From: Liopterus haemorrhoidalis
Lineage: Eukaryota > Arthropoda > Insecta > Coleoptera > Dytiscidae
DNA length: 64,000 nucleotides
Direction: 5' to 3'
Assembly (NCBI GenBank): GCA_963971575.1
Contig: OZ020625.1
Span: forward strand, 12,997,646 to 13,061,645
In this document: positions 11,601 to 20,305 of the stretch, piece by piece
Numbering within the stretch: position 1 is the stretch's first letter
Layout: every line of letters starts with the position of its first letter
Translations under genes and position numbers: made by a program
The notes under the pieces: generated by a model
Databases searched by the model: none
What the model was told of the DNA's origin: nothing
Seen by the model: only the letters and a program-made list of their open reading frames with translations

Positions 11601-13039
11601 TGATGTCAGCTCAGGGAGGGGCAACCGTATCTGCCTTAGATACAGTGACTGGGGACTGTAGCCAGTCAGCCAAGGATAAGGCACTTAAGACTGTTTCCAG
11701 TCTGCCCACAGTCCAGACCTACGGGTTGCCCAAATCACTCACTCTGAGACTTGGCGCTCGATACATGATGACCGTCAATGTAGACACCCAGGACGGTCTA
11801 GTGAATGGAGCCACTGGTCGTCTAAGACGGATTGACTTCGGTGTCAACCCTGACACGGGGGATAGAAGACCGTTGAGAGTGTGGGTAGAATTTGACGAGA
11901 CAGCGAGTGGAAGAAGTAAAAGGCAACAGATGGGTCAGGTTGTTTTTCGCCTAGGTCTGGCACCTAGCTGGACTCCTATCGAAACTGTTAGGTATGTGGT
12001 GAAAAGGTGGAAGTCTTCCAACTTACAAGTTCACCGGACCCAGTTTCCTCTTGTGCCTGCAGAGGCTATTACGATCCACAAGAGTCAAGGAGCTACCCTA
12101 ACCAGCGGCGCTGTGGTCCATTTGGGAACCAGGACCCAGAGACCCATGACTTATGTGGCATGCTCCAGGACAACGACAGCCGATAGCCTGTTTATAGTGT
12201 CTGAGGGAGGGTTCAAGCCAACTGTCGCTCCACCAAGTAACAATCCTGTGGTGGAGGAGATGGTGAGACTTAGGGGCAAAAAACTACTGCCAGTCTATCA
12301 ATTCCTGATGGACCCACCCCTAGCTGGGCAACTACAAGCCGTAATGCATAACGTCCAGTCATTGGGAAAGCATGAAGCGGACCTCGTAGCTGACCCCATT
12401 ATCCACACTTCCGATCTGCTCTTCTTGGTGGAGACCTGGAGTTCACCCTCCACCACCAATCTCAAATTGCTAGGTCAGTACTTTGATATTGTGGGTCAGA
12501 GTCAGGTACCTGTTCATTTCTCGTGTAGGGCTTGTGGGATGATTGTTTTGAGCAGTAAGACATGTCGTTGGGGTCCAGTGTCCCGAGTCTGGTCGGAATT
12601 TGTATGTATGGAGCCTAGGGCGAGGGACAGGGGTCACTGCGAGGCAGTATGTTTCACTCTGTCTGGAGCGTATCTTGCATTAGGGCAATACTACAGGTCC
12701 CCTCACTGCAACAGAAACTCATCCTTAGCTCTACTCTCTAGGGTAGTGGACTACTTGCTCCAGACCGGCCTGCCCTCCGTTCTGACTGGTGATTTCAACG
12801 AATCAGGCCCCATTTCAGACCTGGCGCCAGTTGGTCCAATCCACCAATATCTCGCTTCAAGAGGATTCTTGCCTCTAATACCCCAGACAGAGACTACCAC
12901 CAGAGGACACACTAGTATCGATAACATATTTGTCAACAAATGTGAGAGCTTAACTATTGTAGGAGGGGTATTTGACTCCTTTTTCAGTTACCACCGACCA
13001 CTTTGGCTCCGTTGTCAGATCAAATGTGATAACTCGTAA
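5690..13039 (+). CDS. Helentron Rep-helicase-endonuclease polyprotein with N-terminal Ulp1-like protease
   Basis: A single open frame of about 2449 residues. The ATG at 5690 has a good context (ACA ATG G); 5675 is an alternative. Upstream in-frame codons derive from the MITE and lack ATG. Domains in order: (1) Ulp1/C48-type cysteine protease with H76, D91 and QQNCYDCGVF carrying C130. (2) Basic linker, then twelve 21-residue repeats (about 393-644). (3) DUF6570-like zinc region with CHCC and CSSC pairs (about 680-850). (4) Helitron Rep with the HUH pair H1174-A-H1176 and tyrosines Y1355 and Y1359. (5) Pif1-type SF1 helicase with Walker A GGAGVGKS (1738-1745), Walker B DE (1829-1830), GDLRQLPP, and ITIHKSQG late in the domain. 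(6) AP/EEP-type endonuclease with N2221, E2248, GDFN (2367-2370) and H2435. Rep nicks and joins DNA, the helicase unwinds it, and the fused endonuclease defines Helentrons. No stop, frameshift or missing catalytic residue was seen. The substrate of the protease is unknown. Confidence 0.92.
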   Translation: MASERVLFTISSGDYLDDEVVQAFHSVLARYSSYTPRSVLLMGDQLRYIEPVKIDEHHLQIIYKAVPGNASDSVGHWVTIYYDGTSCHVYDSLGIGFLAEDQQAYVDALFPHHPPIIHHTVQKQQNCYDCGVFAAAFAMSLVHGQTPDDVEYETSKMRSHLAALIAGFNFALFPFSSCNPPVDPKKEVKECLEIFQERASESHLTECVASLGSSFHLEKTKFIPGLHHSSIPSSSRNRGWKKSMSGALKRKMEKERKGKQRTAGPKLISVLSSIERFSNTFSGTEESQLTVEKGVNNKFLQNYVKHALESNNPSIPSSPLLNKRGRPLKNRKVRTEESQEAARERMRSLRSSSRWREEEKKRDKMSKQADRASDRKRTRERVIDAVSRRATRKDPIYREAERIKDLQARSQSRQDPLYRAFERERDLQARIQSRQDPLLREAERLRDQQARSQSRQDPLFREVERQRDQQARSQSRQDPSYREAERERDLQARSQSRQDTLFREVERQRDQQARSQSRQDPSYREAERERDVHARSQCRQDPLFREVERKRDQQARSQSRQDPSYREAERERDLQARSQSRQDPLFREVERKRDQQARSQFRQDPSYREAEREKDLQARSQSRQDPLFREAERQRDQQARSQSRLDHTYCEREARLRRTERSHTKWEKVTALYWEAVGEGYTQPCHCCGRLWRKRSVRLLHRQKLIEKRAASDPDKFNDEFIRAVFHLFPETTEGVFCSSCLLSINRGLVPKLARYNGLVFPSVPSVLQDLTSLEERLVSPRHEFLKIVRKGDGLGYQHGLSGNVVNVPVLVDTMVSALPRCSTDDQVITVELKRRMCYKHGRKERVRPNKVRAAARYLVGCQLFRDMGITLSENLVEEQEEDMEEGEQEPAMVMSESQARPASPPCTCDRELEEEVNPGGQETVLLNPDLSLIMAPGEGQRPVSLIHDLHLEELAFIKVHCGQKRTFRVSLSHSEIIKSEIMRSDRRAVQRPDYLFTGLKKLHQAKVGSAIQVCLRKKSTRGAAPLLAANMLDPQFLNTLVQHDDGYRVLRGIKNSPAHWEDEKRRVLAMIRQFGVPTLFVTLSAAETRWPQLLSILKKVVDGVDIHLEEATQLSYVEKARLIQQDPFICATYFETKLREVMKTWSSSSGPFGTHKIDHFYYRIEFQHRGSPHAHIMLWLSEAPIFQPGVPSSIFKVVEFVDKVITCSKNGTDERLLQVQTHKHTHTCHPKPGRPCRFNIPFYPMDKTRVLMELEEERDLHFRNQYLQKAKIIKEKLEELPPSVDTFKKLLEFLDLSLEDYLLAIRSTLKRPILFLRRGPQEVWINPYCKKILELHQANMDAQFIFDPFACSLYIINYINKADRGMSRLLRKAVEEAKEGNKGIRESLRSVANVFLNGSEISAQEAIYSLMRLATSRASDGSVFINTSPPGERVLMLKSVQELSKLDPSSSDIFRSNILDHYTSRPDGEPFQNMSLAHFAANYTYMKRRSRRKETTRQEQPVPEEHDLNDQECEQADCSLCSNSSQSPIMHYKLQNRQGWVRLRKMPRVIRFRRYNIVQDSENYYRERVMLYLPWRDEERELLDVNCKTVFEANIDQIREESRLFNLLGGDDEFDRLLEAMDEAERQEENGEQEEIGLPRAAPLDGYEYEQQVGDVLDDLIPGGPPGGSVLAAEGEGCPSIVTAPPKLSEMDFLCLTRKLNLEQRSILLHVLNQFRHPVSTFGTVSSYPPFYLFISGGAGVGKSVLIKAIYQALNRMFDSFPGSNPDDLRVLLSAPTGKAAFGIGGQTLHSALSLPISQAGCKMPELSAGVANTFACRLAHLRLIIIDEVSMVGSRTFFLINKRLQQIFKSNQPFGGISVIAVGDLRQLPPVGDNWIFQVNSSNPLSHLAGPLLWEMFNFYELTRVMRQRDDLAFAIALNNMASGQMTANDIDLMRSRTFSCIPTEAASAIHLYSSNREVDRHNEQALGLMSAQGGATVSALDTVTGDCSQSAKDKALKTVSSLPTVQTYGLPKSLTLRLGARYMMTVNVDTQDGLVNGATGRLRRIDFGVNPDTGDRRPLRVWVEFDETASGRSKRQQMGQVVFRLGLAPSWTPIETVRYVVKRWKSSNLQVHRTQFPLVPAEAITIHKSQGATLTSGAVVHLGTRTQRPMTYVACSRTTTADSLFIVSEGGFKPTVAPPSNNPVVEEMVRLRGKKLLPVYQFLMDPPLAGQLQAVMHNVQSLGKHEADLVADPIIHTSDLLFLVETWSSPSTTNLKLLGQYFDIVGQSQVPVHFSCRACGMIVLSSKTCRWGPVSRVWSEFVCMEPRARDRGHCEAVCFTLSGAYLALGQYYRSPHCNRNSSLALLSRVVDYLLQTGLPSVLTGDFNESGPISDLAPVGPIHQYLASRGFLPLIPQTETTTRGHTSIDNIFVNKCESLTIVGGVFDSFFSYHRPLWLRCQIKCDNS
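6866..7621 (+). repeat. Twelve 63-bp coding repeats (21-residue units)
   Basis: Units follow the pattern QDPxxREaERxRDxQARSQSR, rich in Arg, Glu and Gln. From the fourth unit two versions alternate (LFREVER and SYREAER), making a 126-bp higher-order repeat. A thirteenth, degenerate unit follows. All units keep the reading frame. The charge pattern suggests an extended, possibly helical linker between the protease and the zinc/Rep region. Function is unknown. Confidence 0.9.
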
Positions 13040-13755
13040 TTTTTGACGAGACACATTTCTTACTTAGAAACCAATACAATAAATTTTAAATTTAGATTTT
13101 GATACAATTACATTAACCAGGTTATCGGCTACCGAATTTGAGGAGTTCTAGAGTAATATTGTCAACTGACAATAACTGAAGCGCCTCTAGTGAGATTTTG
13201 AGAAACTGACGGTTGTAGGATAGTCGAGTTTGTTTACTGTTGTTTTCATAGCATTTTTTTTAAAAAATGTCTTTAAAATTGCAAGAAAAAATTAAATGCA
13301 ACGTGAATTGTTGTGTTTATCTTTGCAATGCAAAAGTAGGTCGTGATAGAGACCTAAGTTTTCATCGTGTTCCGAAACGTGGCAAAAAAAAACGTGTTTC
13401 TGAATTTACGTGGTGGTGCACGTGTAGTTATGGATAGAAGACAAGCATGGGAATATGTTAGAATATTAAAGACCATTTTAGAGTGTGTTCCCGTGTGTTT
13501 CAATAAATATCACATGAAGATACCATTGAACCTGTCAAAAATATCCTACCAAAGTCAGCCATGATGTAAAATGCAGTAGCGCCTCTATCGGTAGTGTCAG
13601 ATGTCAATATGGTAGGACAAATCAATCTACAACTTTCTCGTGCTGCTTATTGACTTAAACTGACTATAGCCGTAAGGATCTTAAACCAACACCTGATTGT
13701 CTGGTGACAGATATTCAACTTTTGGCATCCCAAATAATCATCATTCACTTACTAA
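13040..13755 (+). other. Helentron 3-prime noncoding region
   Basis: AT-rich sequence between the polyprotein stop and the right terminus. AATAAA-like motifs occur just after the stop (about 13077-13083). It holds one short THAP-like frame and two copies of a GCGCCTCTA motif (about 13181 and 13576). Nothing else was recognised. Confidence 0.5.
13267..13437 (+). CDS. Short THAP-like zinc-finger fragment, possibly captured exon
   Basis: A 56-codon frame with an ATG in a plausible context. The N-terminal half matches the THAP pattern: clustered cysteines (CCVYLC) followed after about a dozen residues by SFHRVPK, a very typical THAP motif. The second half of the domain (Cys-x2-His and AVPTIF) is absent and the frame ends in a stop. 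THAP domains bind DNA in host proteins and in P-element transposases. Helitrons are known to capture gene fragments, so a captured first exon is a reasonable inference. A chance frame cannot be excluded at this length. Confidence 0.45.
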   Translation: MSLKLQEKIKCNVNCCVYLCNAKVGRDRDLSFHRVPKRGKKKRVSEFTWWCTCSYG

Positions 13756-13792
13756 ATACCTGCAAAACCCTGAAATGTGTGAAAATTCACAC
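13756..13792 (+). other. Helentron 3-prime terminus: subterminal inverted repeat plus hairpin
   Basis: ATACCTGCAAAACCCT (13756-13771) is the inverted counterpart of the element start. It is followed by GTGTGAA-AA-TTCACAC (13777-13792), a perfect 7-bp stem with a two-base loop, about 10 bases before the junction. A hairpin near the 3-prime end is the expected termination signal of rolling-circle transposons. Confidence 0.8.
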
Positions 13793-13849
13793 TTCACATC
13801 AATTTTTTAATAAATATATGGTTTTGAACTGAATATACTTGTTCATTAA

Positions 13850-15124
13850 CAGTGCCGCAACAACATCAATTGGCGCCTGGTGCGTAAAATTATTTGGTGC
13901 CTCCCCCCCCCCACCCTCACTAATTACATACGCAGTTTTAAAAAATTTATTGTAGGGTGATTGCATCAGTAAGGGAACGTTTAAAACATTTACTTACGTT
14001 GTTTTCTTCACCAAAATGTTATTTAAGATATTTACTTATCATATTTTATATAAAATCCTTAAAATCTTATTGTTTTAATTTGATGCAAGTGAAAATAAAA
14101 CTTAGAAAAATAAAAAACATAACTTTATTCATAAAAATCACAAAATCGCCAGAAAAGGAACACTTACTCCTAATAAAGCAACTATCTTATTACCAGTAAA
14201 GGAACATACAAACATTTATATTATAAAGTCATTTTTTTTAACAATAAATGTATAAAAAAATTAAAAAAAAAAAAACATTCGTTGGTATTATTTTTTAGTT
14301 TAGTTTTAACCGTTTTCTCTGGTTTGGTTTAAATTGCAATATTAACGATTATATTAACAAATTATGTTACAAATCTTTTAATAAACTCAAAAATCATGAT
14401 AATCAACTAATATAAAAAGGGACAAAATATAAACTCTAGGTCAATAAAACACAAAATGAAAAACACCTAAAATGAAACACAAAAGGGCTAAAGAAATATT
14501 ATATTACATAATTGAATAACAAAATAAATAAAAAAATATATATCTAATGACAAAAAAAAGGGATATTTGAACAGAAAATACTAAATATTTAGGTATTTTA
14601 ATAATATATTATATAATCACTTTAACGGAATGGAAAATTAAATAAATTGAACTTTTCTGGCTTTTAACTGTGAAAATTCGTTAATTAAGTCTTCATAATT
14701 TAATGACTGCGCTGTAATATTTTCTATTGATATTAAAGCTAAATTTTACAAGCTCTTGGCCCATTGTAGAACGCAAATAATTTTTTATTAACTTTAATTT
14801 ACTAAAACTGCGTTAATTCGAAGCAACAATTACAGGGAGTATTAAAAATATGCGCAGTGCAATGCCAATATTAGGGTACACATCTTTTAAATCGTAAGTG
14901 TGGATCACTTCTAATAATTGCATTGCAGTAGCAGTTATACAGTCATCAATTAATGAACTTGCCTGCCATTTGAAACTTTCGATTATGAAATCAAATTTGT
15001 GTTAATTATAGTTTATTAATATAAAAGATAATAATAAAAAAATATATATTTGGCCATTCGGCGCCCCTATGAATCCGGCGCCTGGTGCGGCGGCACCTCT
15101 CGCACCACCCTTGTTGCGGCACTG
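13850..15124. mobile_element. Inner hAT element, unit 1
   Basis: A 1275-bp insert with CAGTGCCGCAACAA ends in inverted orientation and a perfect 8-bp duplication TTCATTAA (13842-13849 and 15125-15132). GGCGCCTGGTGCG-like sequence near each end forms a second subterminal inverted repeat. It sits inside the outer hAT and carries a decayed transposase C-terminus on the minus strand, so it is an internally deleted copy. Confidence 0.88.
14700..15002 (-). pseudogene. hAT transposase C-terminal remnant
   Basis: About 100 codons read continuously on the minus strand and match the hAT dimerisation region of the ZMYM/TTF-type group: DVYPNIGIALRIFLILP, then RSFSKLKLIKNYLRSTM. One in-frame stop replaces a codon just before RSFSK. 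The catalytic region upstream is missing. No ATG or complete domain remains, so it cannot encode transposase. Confidence 0.75.
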
Positions 15125-15470
15125 TTCATTAACTCTCTATTATTCGTATTAAATAACTAAAACTAACCTCATTATTTGACAGTTTACATTGTTTACATTG
15201 TTGACAAGTTTACCAATTGTTTACATAAGTTTACACGTAAACGTAAACAATTAAAGTTTACGTGTAAACGCCCATCACTGATTGTGTCCCGGGCTTGTAT
15301 CGGCGTAGGAAGAAGAAAGGAAGTCACATGATGATTCTATTCTATCTACGGCGTTGGACTGAATCGCTCGGCGTGTACTCGCTTATATTTTGGTGTTTAG
15401 TATTAGACATTTATGTTTGATAAATAAATGATATGTTAGATTGAACGTTTATTATTTTATCGTCCTAACA

Positions 15471-17109
15471 ATATTTTTTCACGGATTCCTCAGTATCTCT
15501 TAGGACAGATGAGATATCGACTAGGTTTTTGCTTATAAAAGTTACCCGTGCCAATGTTTAGAAACAAACTACTAATTTTATTTGTAATTAGTATGAACAT
15601 CTAACGGGGTGAATCTACACCTGAGGAGAGAGTCAGCAATGTGATCTATAAAGAACTATGACTTATTATAATTGCACGATGATGGCAAACCGTCAATAAC
15701 CGTAGCGAAGCACGGGTACTCAGCTAGTATTTTTATATTAGGTCACAAACATGAGTGTCCTTTTTTTTGCAAGAGATTTTAATATCCTTTTCTTTTGTTA
15801 CAGGTGAAGGCAGTATCATTATGAACCAATTTTCAGAGAATAAACTACTAGTTTAACATTTTTTTTGTTATATATGTGTCATAATAGACTATTATATTTT
15901 TGCTTATGCAAAACCCGAAGTGATGGTTATTTGTGTTCTAATATTTTAATTTTCATGGATAAAAGTTTTTTTTTACTAAAATATGTCTTTTATGTACTCA
16001 TAAATTCATCAAAAACACCAAAAAAAATCACAAAATACATTTATGTTATTTTAACAACTAATTAAAAATTGGGTCACTTTTGACCCCACGATAGTAGTTA
16101 TGATAGTGTAAATGAACGATAGTAGTACAAGGTTAAGTATATATTTTTTCCCTGTATAATTTTTTTTTTTTTGTAATAAATAATAATAAAAAATTATTTT
16201 TCAATAAGTTTATTTTCGTTTTTTTTTTTGCTTTCACTTTTTATTTTGATCAATTTGACATATAAATATAAATCAACTGAAAAAATCTGAACACATTTTT
16301 TATGGGGGTGCGGGAGCTTATTTTCACATTCAACGAGTCAGTCTGAAGCCAACAGCCGTAGCCAGTAGTCGCAATCGCACACATGTTATATTATCATACT
16401 TTTGTACTATTAATTCTATCTTCAATAAATTTAATTAATAATAAAAACCGAATAAACAAACCCCACCATAGAATCCCACAACTTATGGAGGCTCACCGGG
16501 GAACGTGTCGCGTGTTTGAGAAGTTTTTTTTTTAAAAAAGAGTGAAATAAAAGTTGTTAAAATCGCGAAGAAACAAAACGAACATACTATCAGGTTTTAG
16601 CCCCGATTGTAAACTTGTAAGTAATTGAAATTATACATATGAAACAAAACTTGGTGTCATTAGTGGAAAGTTGGGGTTTTGCGGGGCCCTTCAGAAGTCG
16701 AGGCCCAGGGCGCGCGCCCGGTTCGCCCGCCGTTAAATCCGCCTCTGAGAGTTGTAAGTAAAATGGAAGTTATGTGAGAAACAGTGAGTAAAAAGTGGAG
16801 AGAAAGTAATAAAAGTGGCGAAAGAACAATTACATTGGAAAATATGAAGTAAATGAACAAAAGAAATATAAACAGAGGAGAAAACAGTAAAGTGTAAACG
16901 TTAAGCGCTAAAGTAAAACAATAATAAAGAAGTGAAGTGTACAAAGAATTAAAGAAAACATAAGATAAATTAAAAACCCAACGTAAACGTTTGAATCGTG
17001 AACAGTTTCCCGCCTGCCTGCGACCTTGAACGGCAAACAGCCAACAAGCGAAACGCACACCTGCATGTCATAAACAACAGCCGGTTTGCAATAACAATTC
17101 GGTAGTTTT
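15471..17109. other. Noncoding stretch after the gypsy A LTR, unit 1
   Basis: No gene seen. Contents in order: a Helitron 3-prime end (15700-15727). AT-rich DNA with a duplicated CGATAGTAGT motif ending in TTAA (about 16088-16137). A segment near 16493 reading TGGAGGCTCACCGGGGA that could be an old primer binding site. A hAT-like end on the minus strand (CAGAGGCGGATTTAACGG, ending 16746). A purine-rich run (16747-17000) like a retroelement leader. All are isolated ends without partners, consistent with stacked, truncated elements. Confidence 0.4.
15700..15727 (+). other. Helitron 3-prime end (hairpin and CTAG)
   Basis: CCGTAGC-GAA-GCACGG folds into a 6-bp stem with one bulge, followed eleven bases on by CTAG and then T, the canonical Helitron terminus. 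The matching 5-prime TC end was not located, so the element length is unknown. The same end is at 37946-37973 and 60862-60889. Confidence 0.65.
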
Positions 17110-17716
17110 AGGGTTTTGTAGGTATGACCAAAAAACCCTTATACCGTCATTTTGTCGTCTGTCTGTCTGTCAGTTCGGTAAAAATTGTAGCCAAACTGCT
17201 AAACCTAGAGAGTTGAAATTTGGCATGCTTATACAACCCTTTGAATCGCACATAGGAAAAATACTAAAACATCTAAAAAACATATCCCCCTAAAAATATA
17301 TTTATGCTCATCGAAAAAAAAATATTTTTTTTTAAATTCTGAGTAGGGTATCAAATGAAAGCCCTTAGTAGGTGGATTACCGGTCAAAATTTTATTTTTG
17401 CAAAATAAATTATTTTGACGCGATTTTTGCCAAAATTGTGCAAAAAAATTTGTTTGTACCACACCCAGTAGTTTAAACTAAAAATCTGAAAAAGTTCTAC
17501 GTAATGTACTTTTGTGTGAACCGGAATAGCACAACAGGAATTTTTGATCAGATTATGTTGTCGGAAAATAACGCATTTTTTATGTTTTTAACTAAAATAT
17601 ATTAAATATTTAATTCGCTATGTAACACAGTAGATAAGTAAGCATTCGTAGCGTTGTGCGTTTAGTCCTTTATTTGTGATTTGCAAACTAGAGTTCGAAT
17701 CCTGTCAATTTTAATT

Positions 17717-18293
17717 ACCGACCGCCAACATATATAAGGGAGGTATTGTGATCATACCGATTTTGACATTTCGCGATTTCAATGGATCTCCACGAATTGA
17801 GATCCCTACATAACGTTTTGACTATTTTTAGCATGATGTCTGTCGGTCTGTCTGTTTGTCCGTCTGTCTGTCCGTCTGTCTGTGTACACGTGTAGAGCAA
17901 ATTCGGCTGAAAGGATTTTTATGAAACTTCATATTTAAACTTCTGCTATCAATGGCACGAGTTGATCAACTTTTGGTAAAAATCGGTTGACTAAAAATGG
18001 GAGTTTACTAGTGTCGATTTTAAGATTTTTCGAAAAAATTTATTGAACAAAAGTTGCTATAAAAGCAATAATTAATATATTTTATTTGAGACGTTTTTCG
18101 ATAAAACGAAAAATTACGAATAATTTCTGTAAAATTTTTCGAAATTTTTTCCATGTCTCAATTTTTTCATACTTATATGTAACGTTTGCATGGTCATGAT
18201 AAATAATATCTCTGTTAGAAAATATTAGGCCAAGTTATTTCTACTCTACTGCTAGAATGTAACTTATATAAGTACTTTATGATAGCGGTCGGT
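17717..18293. mobile_element. Short TIR element, unit 1
   Basis: ACCGACCGC at the left and its inverse GCGGTCGGT at the right bound 577 bp of AT-rich DNA with a GTCTGTCY-rich tract (about 17838-17882). It lies inside the Helentron-derived repeat. No clear target duplication and no coding capacity were found, so the family is unassigned and the boundaries could be off by a few bases. Confidence 0.45.
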
Positions 18294-18779
18294 CCTGTGG
18301 TGGCCACAGCTGATTTTTTTTCTGTTTTTTTTTTGCATTTTTATTTTGTTTAAATTATTTTGTCAAAATTCTAGTTATATTTTGGTAAATGTTCAGGATA
18401 TTTTTGCAAAGTTTGTAGGTTAACACGTAGAAATTTTGCTCCGTGTTAAGAGTGAAATTTTGATAGTTTTATGTTGAATTTATTTTGTGAAGTTCTCATA
18501 GATCTGTGCAATAATTTTTAGTGTTTGTTTTTCTCTTCTTATGTCAGAAGAAGGGAATTGCATTAGTGAAATATTACATTTTATTCGTTCAAATTTCTAA
18601 TATACATTATTTTGAAATTTAACTGTGTTAAAAGTGGTCCAAACCTGTGCGAACATAATTATAGTTGCTTGACGCTCTTTACTGCCCCTGATTAAGTGGC
18701 ATATGCAATTTGCATTACTTAGGTGCTGTAAAAGTGGCCAAGATCAGTTCTTACAGGGGTTTATTTACAATTAGCACCG

Positions 18780-19672
18780 GTGTCAAATATATGCTCCGAT
18801 TGTGGTGGAAAGGTCAGCGCTAGGGCGCCAGGTGTCCTTTGTTCGGGCTCTTGTGGACATTATTACCACGGAAAGTGTGTTCGTCTGTCAGCTGAAACTC
18901 TAAAACTCCTTAACGGGATTAAAGGAGCGCATGGATCTGTAACGATTGCCAGTCTGCAGACGCCAATAAATCAATAATTATTGATAACGAAGAACTTTCT
19001 GGAAATCTTAATCATCCAGCTGTTGTCCAAGCCATCGAAAATATTAGGATTGATTTCAACAATAAATACGAAGAGCTAAAAGTATTAATTATTGAAAAAA
19101 ACACCATAATTGAAAATCTTACGACTGAAAATATAGCACTTAAAAAGGAAGTAGCGGATTTAGGCTCTAGACTAGATAATCTGGATCAGTACTCTAGAAG
19201 AAACAATCTGGAGATTCAAGGGGTCCCGGAAAAGAAGAACGAAAATCTGTTAGATGTCATTCAGCATATTGGAGCATTCATTGAATGTCCATTGTCCCCC
19301 AATGATATTGATGCTATCCACAGAGTTCCGTTTTTTAATAAAAACAAACAGGGTCCTAGAAATATTATAATAAAACTAAAATCTAGATTATTTAAGCAAA
19401 GATTTTTAGCGTGCTCCAAAACAGTAATTAAAAAGAATAGAACATCTGGTAAACAATTAAGTATTAATGTTCCTACGATTTCATCTGGTCTGTATGTGAA
19501 CGAGCATTTGACAAATAAAAACAAACTTTTACTAAATAAGGCGAAATTGTTTGGTAGGGAGAATAATATTGAGTATATTTGGGTTCAGGATTGTAAGATT
19601 CTGGCGCGTAAAAATTCAAACTCGCGAATTTTTCAAATACATACCGAAGAGTGTTTAGCCAAATTAAATTAA
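18780..19672 (+). pseudogene. LINE ORF1 (PHD-like finger, coiled coil, RNA-binding type), frameshifted
   Basis: ORF1 proteins of this LINE group bind element RNA. The first frame (18780-18977) has a PHD-like cysteine/histidine cluster (CSDCGG, CSGSCGHYYHGKC). A one-base deletion near 18932 shifts the frame in the middle of the finger. The second frame then runs to 19672 with a coiled-coil stretch, SRRNNLEIQGVPE (typical of this ORF1 class) and a basic C-terminus. Confidence 0.8.
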
Positions 19673-19746
19673 ATTAAAACCTCTTATTTTTCTCTCTATT
19701 AACTGTCTCGTTGCATTACCATTAGATTTCATAATATACTGATTAT

Positions 19747-20305
19747 ATGTTAGATGTGAACTCACTGAAAATATATTACCAAAATGTTCGTGGATTACGC
19801 ACAAAAGTTACTAATTTTTTCCAAGCTTCTTCTGTACCTGATTACCACATTATTTGTCTTACTGAAACTTGGTTGAACGGTAATATTGGTAGTCATGAAC
19901 TATTTAGTAATAATTTCCAAGTGTTTAGGCGGGATAGGGATAGGCATACTTCCCATAAGTCAGACGGCGGAGGCTCTCTTATTGCAATCAGCTCATTTTT
20001 ACAAGTTGCTGAGCGGCCTGACTGGCAAACTAACGTTTTGGAAGAAGTATGGATATCCATTGCTCTGCCAAATGGTAAAAATAAAATTCATATATGTTGT
20101 GTCTAAATACCAGACTATATTGATATCTGTAAACTTAATGTATTCACTGAAAATGTAACCAAAATTATCAATGACAATCTCCAGGATTCTGTTATTATAG
20201 TAGGTGATTTTAATTTAGCTAATATTGTATGGTCACGTGACGAATACTTTAACTTTCTGACGCCTTCATTACCCTCTGACAAAAAATCATCACTTTTTAT
20301 ACATA
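19747..20305 (+). pseudogene. LINE ORF2 fragment: N-terminal AP-type endonuclease, reverse transcriptase deleted
   Basis: Begins with YYQNVRGLRTK and CLTETW, the first catalytic blocks of the LINE endonuclease. One in-frame TAA (20104-20106) interrupts it. The same frame then continues to VGDFNLANIVW. It ends at the microsatellite before the last endonuclease motifs, and no reverse transcriptase block follows. Confidence 0.8.

Larger units (their letters stand above)
3470..13802 (+). mobile_element. Complete autonomous-looking Helentron (Helitron2-type rolling-circle transposon)
   Basis: This 10.3-kb segment is present only in unit 0. Units 1-3 have an uninterrupted T-run at the same point (ending 36054 and 58972), which fixes the boundaries. 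The left end starts AGGGTTTTGTAGGTAT (3470-3485). The right end has its inverted copy with one mismatch (13756-13771), followed by a 7-bp stem hairpin (13777-13792), then T6. Subterminal inverted repeats, a 3-prime hairpin and T-rich target sites are the described Helentron architecture. Inside is one long open frame with Rep, helicase and endonuclease domains. A small MITE (5399-5653) sits just before the start codon and a THAP-like fragment lies downstream. With intact frame and both ends, it could be functional or very recently so. Confidence 0.85.
2939..15280. mobile_element. Outer hAT-type element (non-autonomous), unit 0
   Basis: Both ends begin CAGTGATGGGCG read inward (2939 on plus, 15280 on minus), and both are flanked by the same 8-bp ATTGTGTC (2931-2938 and 15281-15288). 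An 8-bp target duplication is the hAT hallmark. Subterminal GTAAACAAT-like repeats occur at both ends (about 3023-3061 and 15183-15270), the kind of site hAT transposases bind. Without the nested Helentron and inner hAT it would be about 0.7 kb with no coding capacity, so it is a MITE-like passenger inserted into the gypsy A LTR. Confidence 0.85.
2862..15470 (+). repeat. Gypsy A LTR, split by a hAT element
   Basis: The left part (2862-2938) opens TGTTAGGGAG just downstream of the pol stop. The right part (15281-15470) ends CGTCCTAACA. Joined across the hAT and its 8-bp duplication it would be about 259 bp with TGTTAG/CTAACA ends. It acts as 3-prime LTR for unit 0 and lies where the 5-prime LTR of unit 1 should be. 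No primer binding site follows 15470. Assignment rests on the terminal motif and on position after pol. No intact reference LTR is present in the window. Confidence 0.55.

Noticed and set aside
13367..13564. 65-codon frame MFRNVAKKNVFLN overlapping the THAP-like fragment
   Set aside because: Different frame from the THAP signature and without recognisable motifs.
16070..16140. Possible piggyBac-type right end (duplicated CGATAGTAGT, ending in TTAA)
   Set aside because: No matching left end or transposase was found, and TTAA is frequent in AT-rich DNA.
16485..16520. TGGAGGCTCACCGGGGA as a primer binding site of a third LTR element
   Set aside because: No TG/CA-bounded LTR could be delimited next to it and no gag follows.
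16690..16746. CAGAGGCGGATTTAACGG on the minus strand, like a hAT (Tip100-type) end
   Set aside because: No partner end or 8-bp duplication was found, so it is only mentioned as a possible orphan end.
16660..17058. 132-codon hydrophobic minus-strand frame
   Set aside because: It is the complement of a purine-rich plus-strand run, has no recognisable family and resembles retroelement leader sequence. The copies in units 2 and 3 add no independent support.
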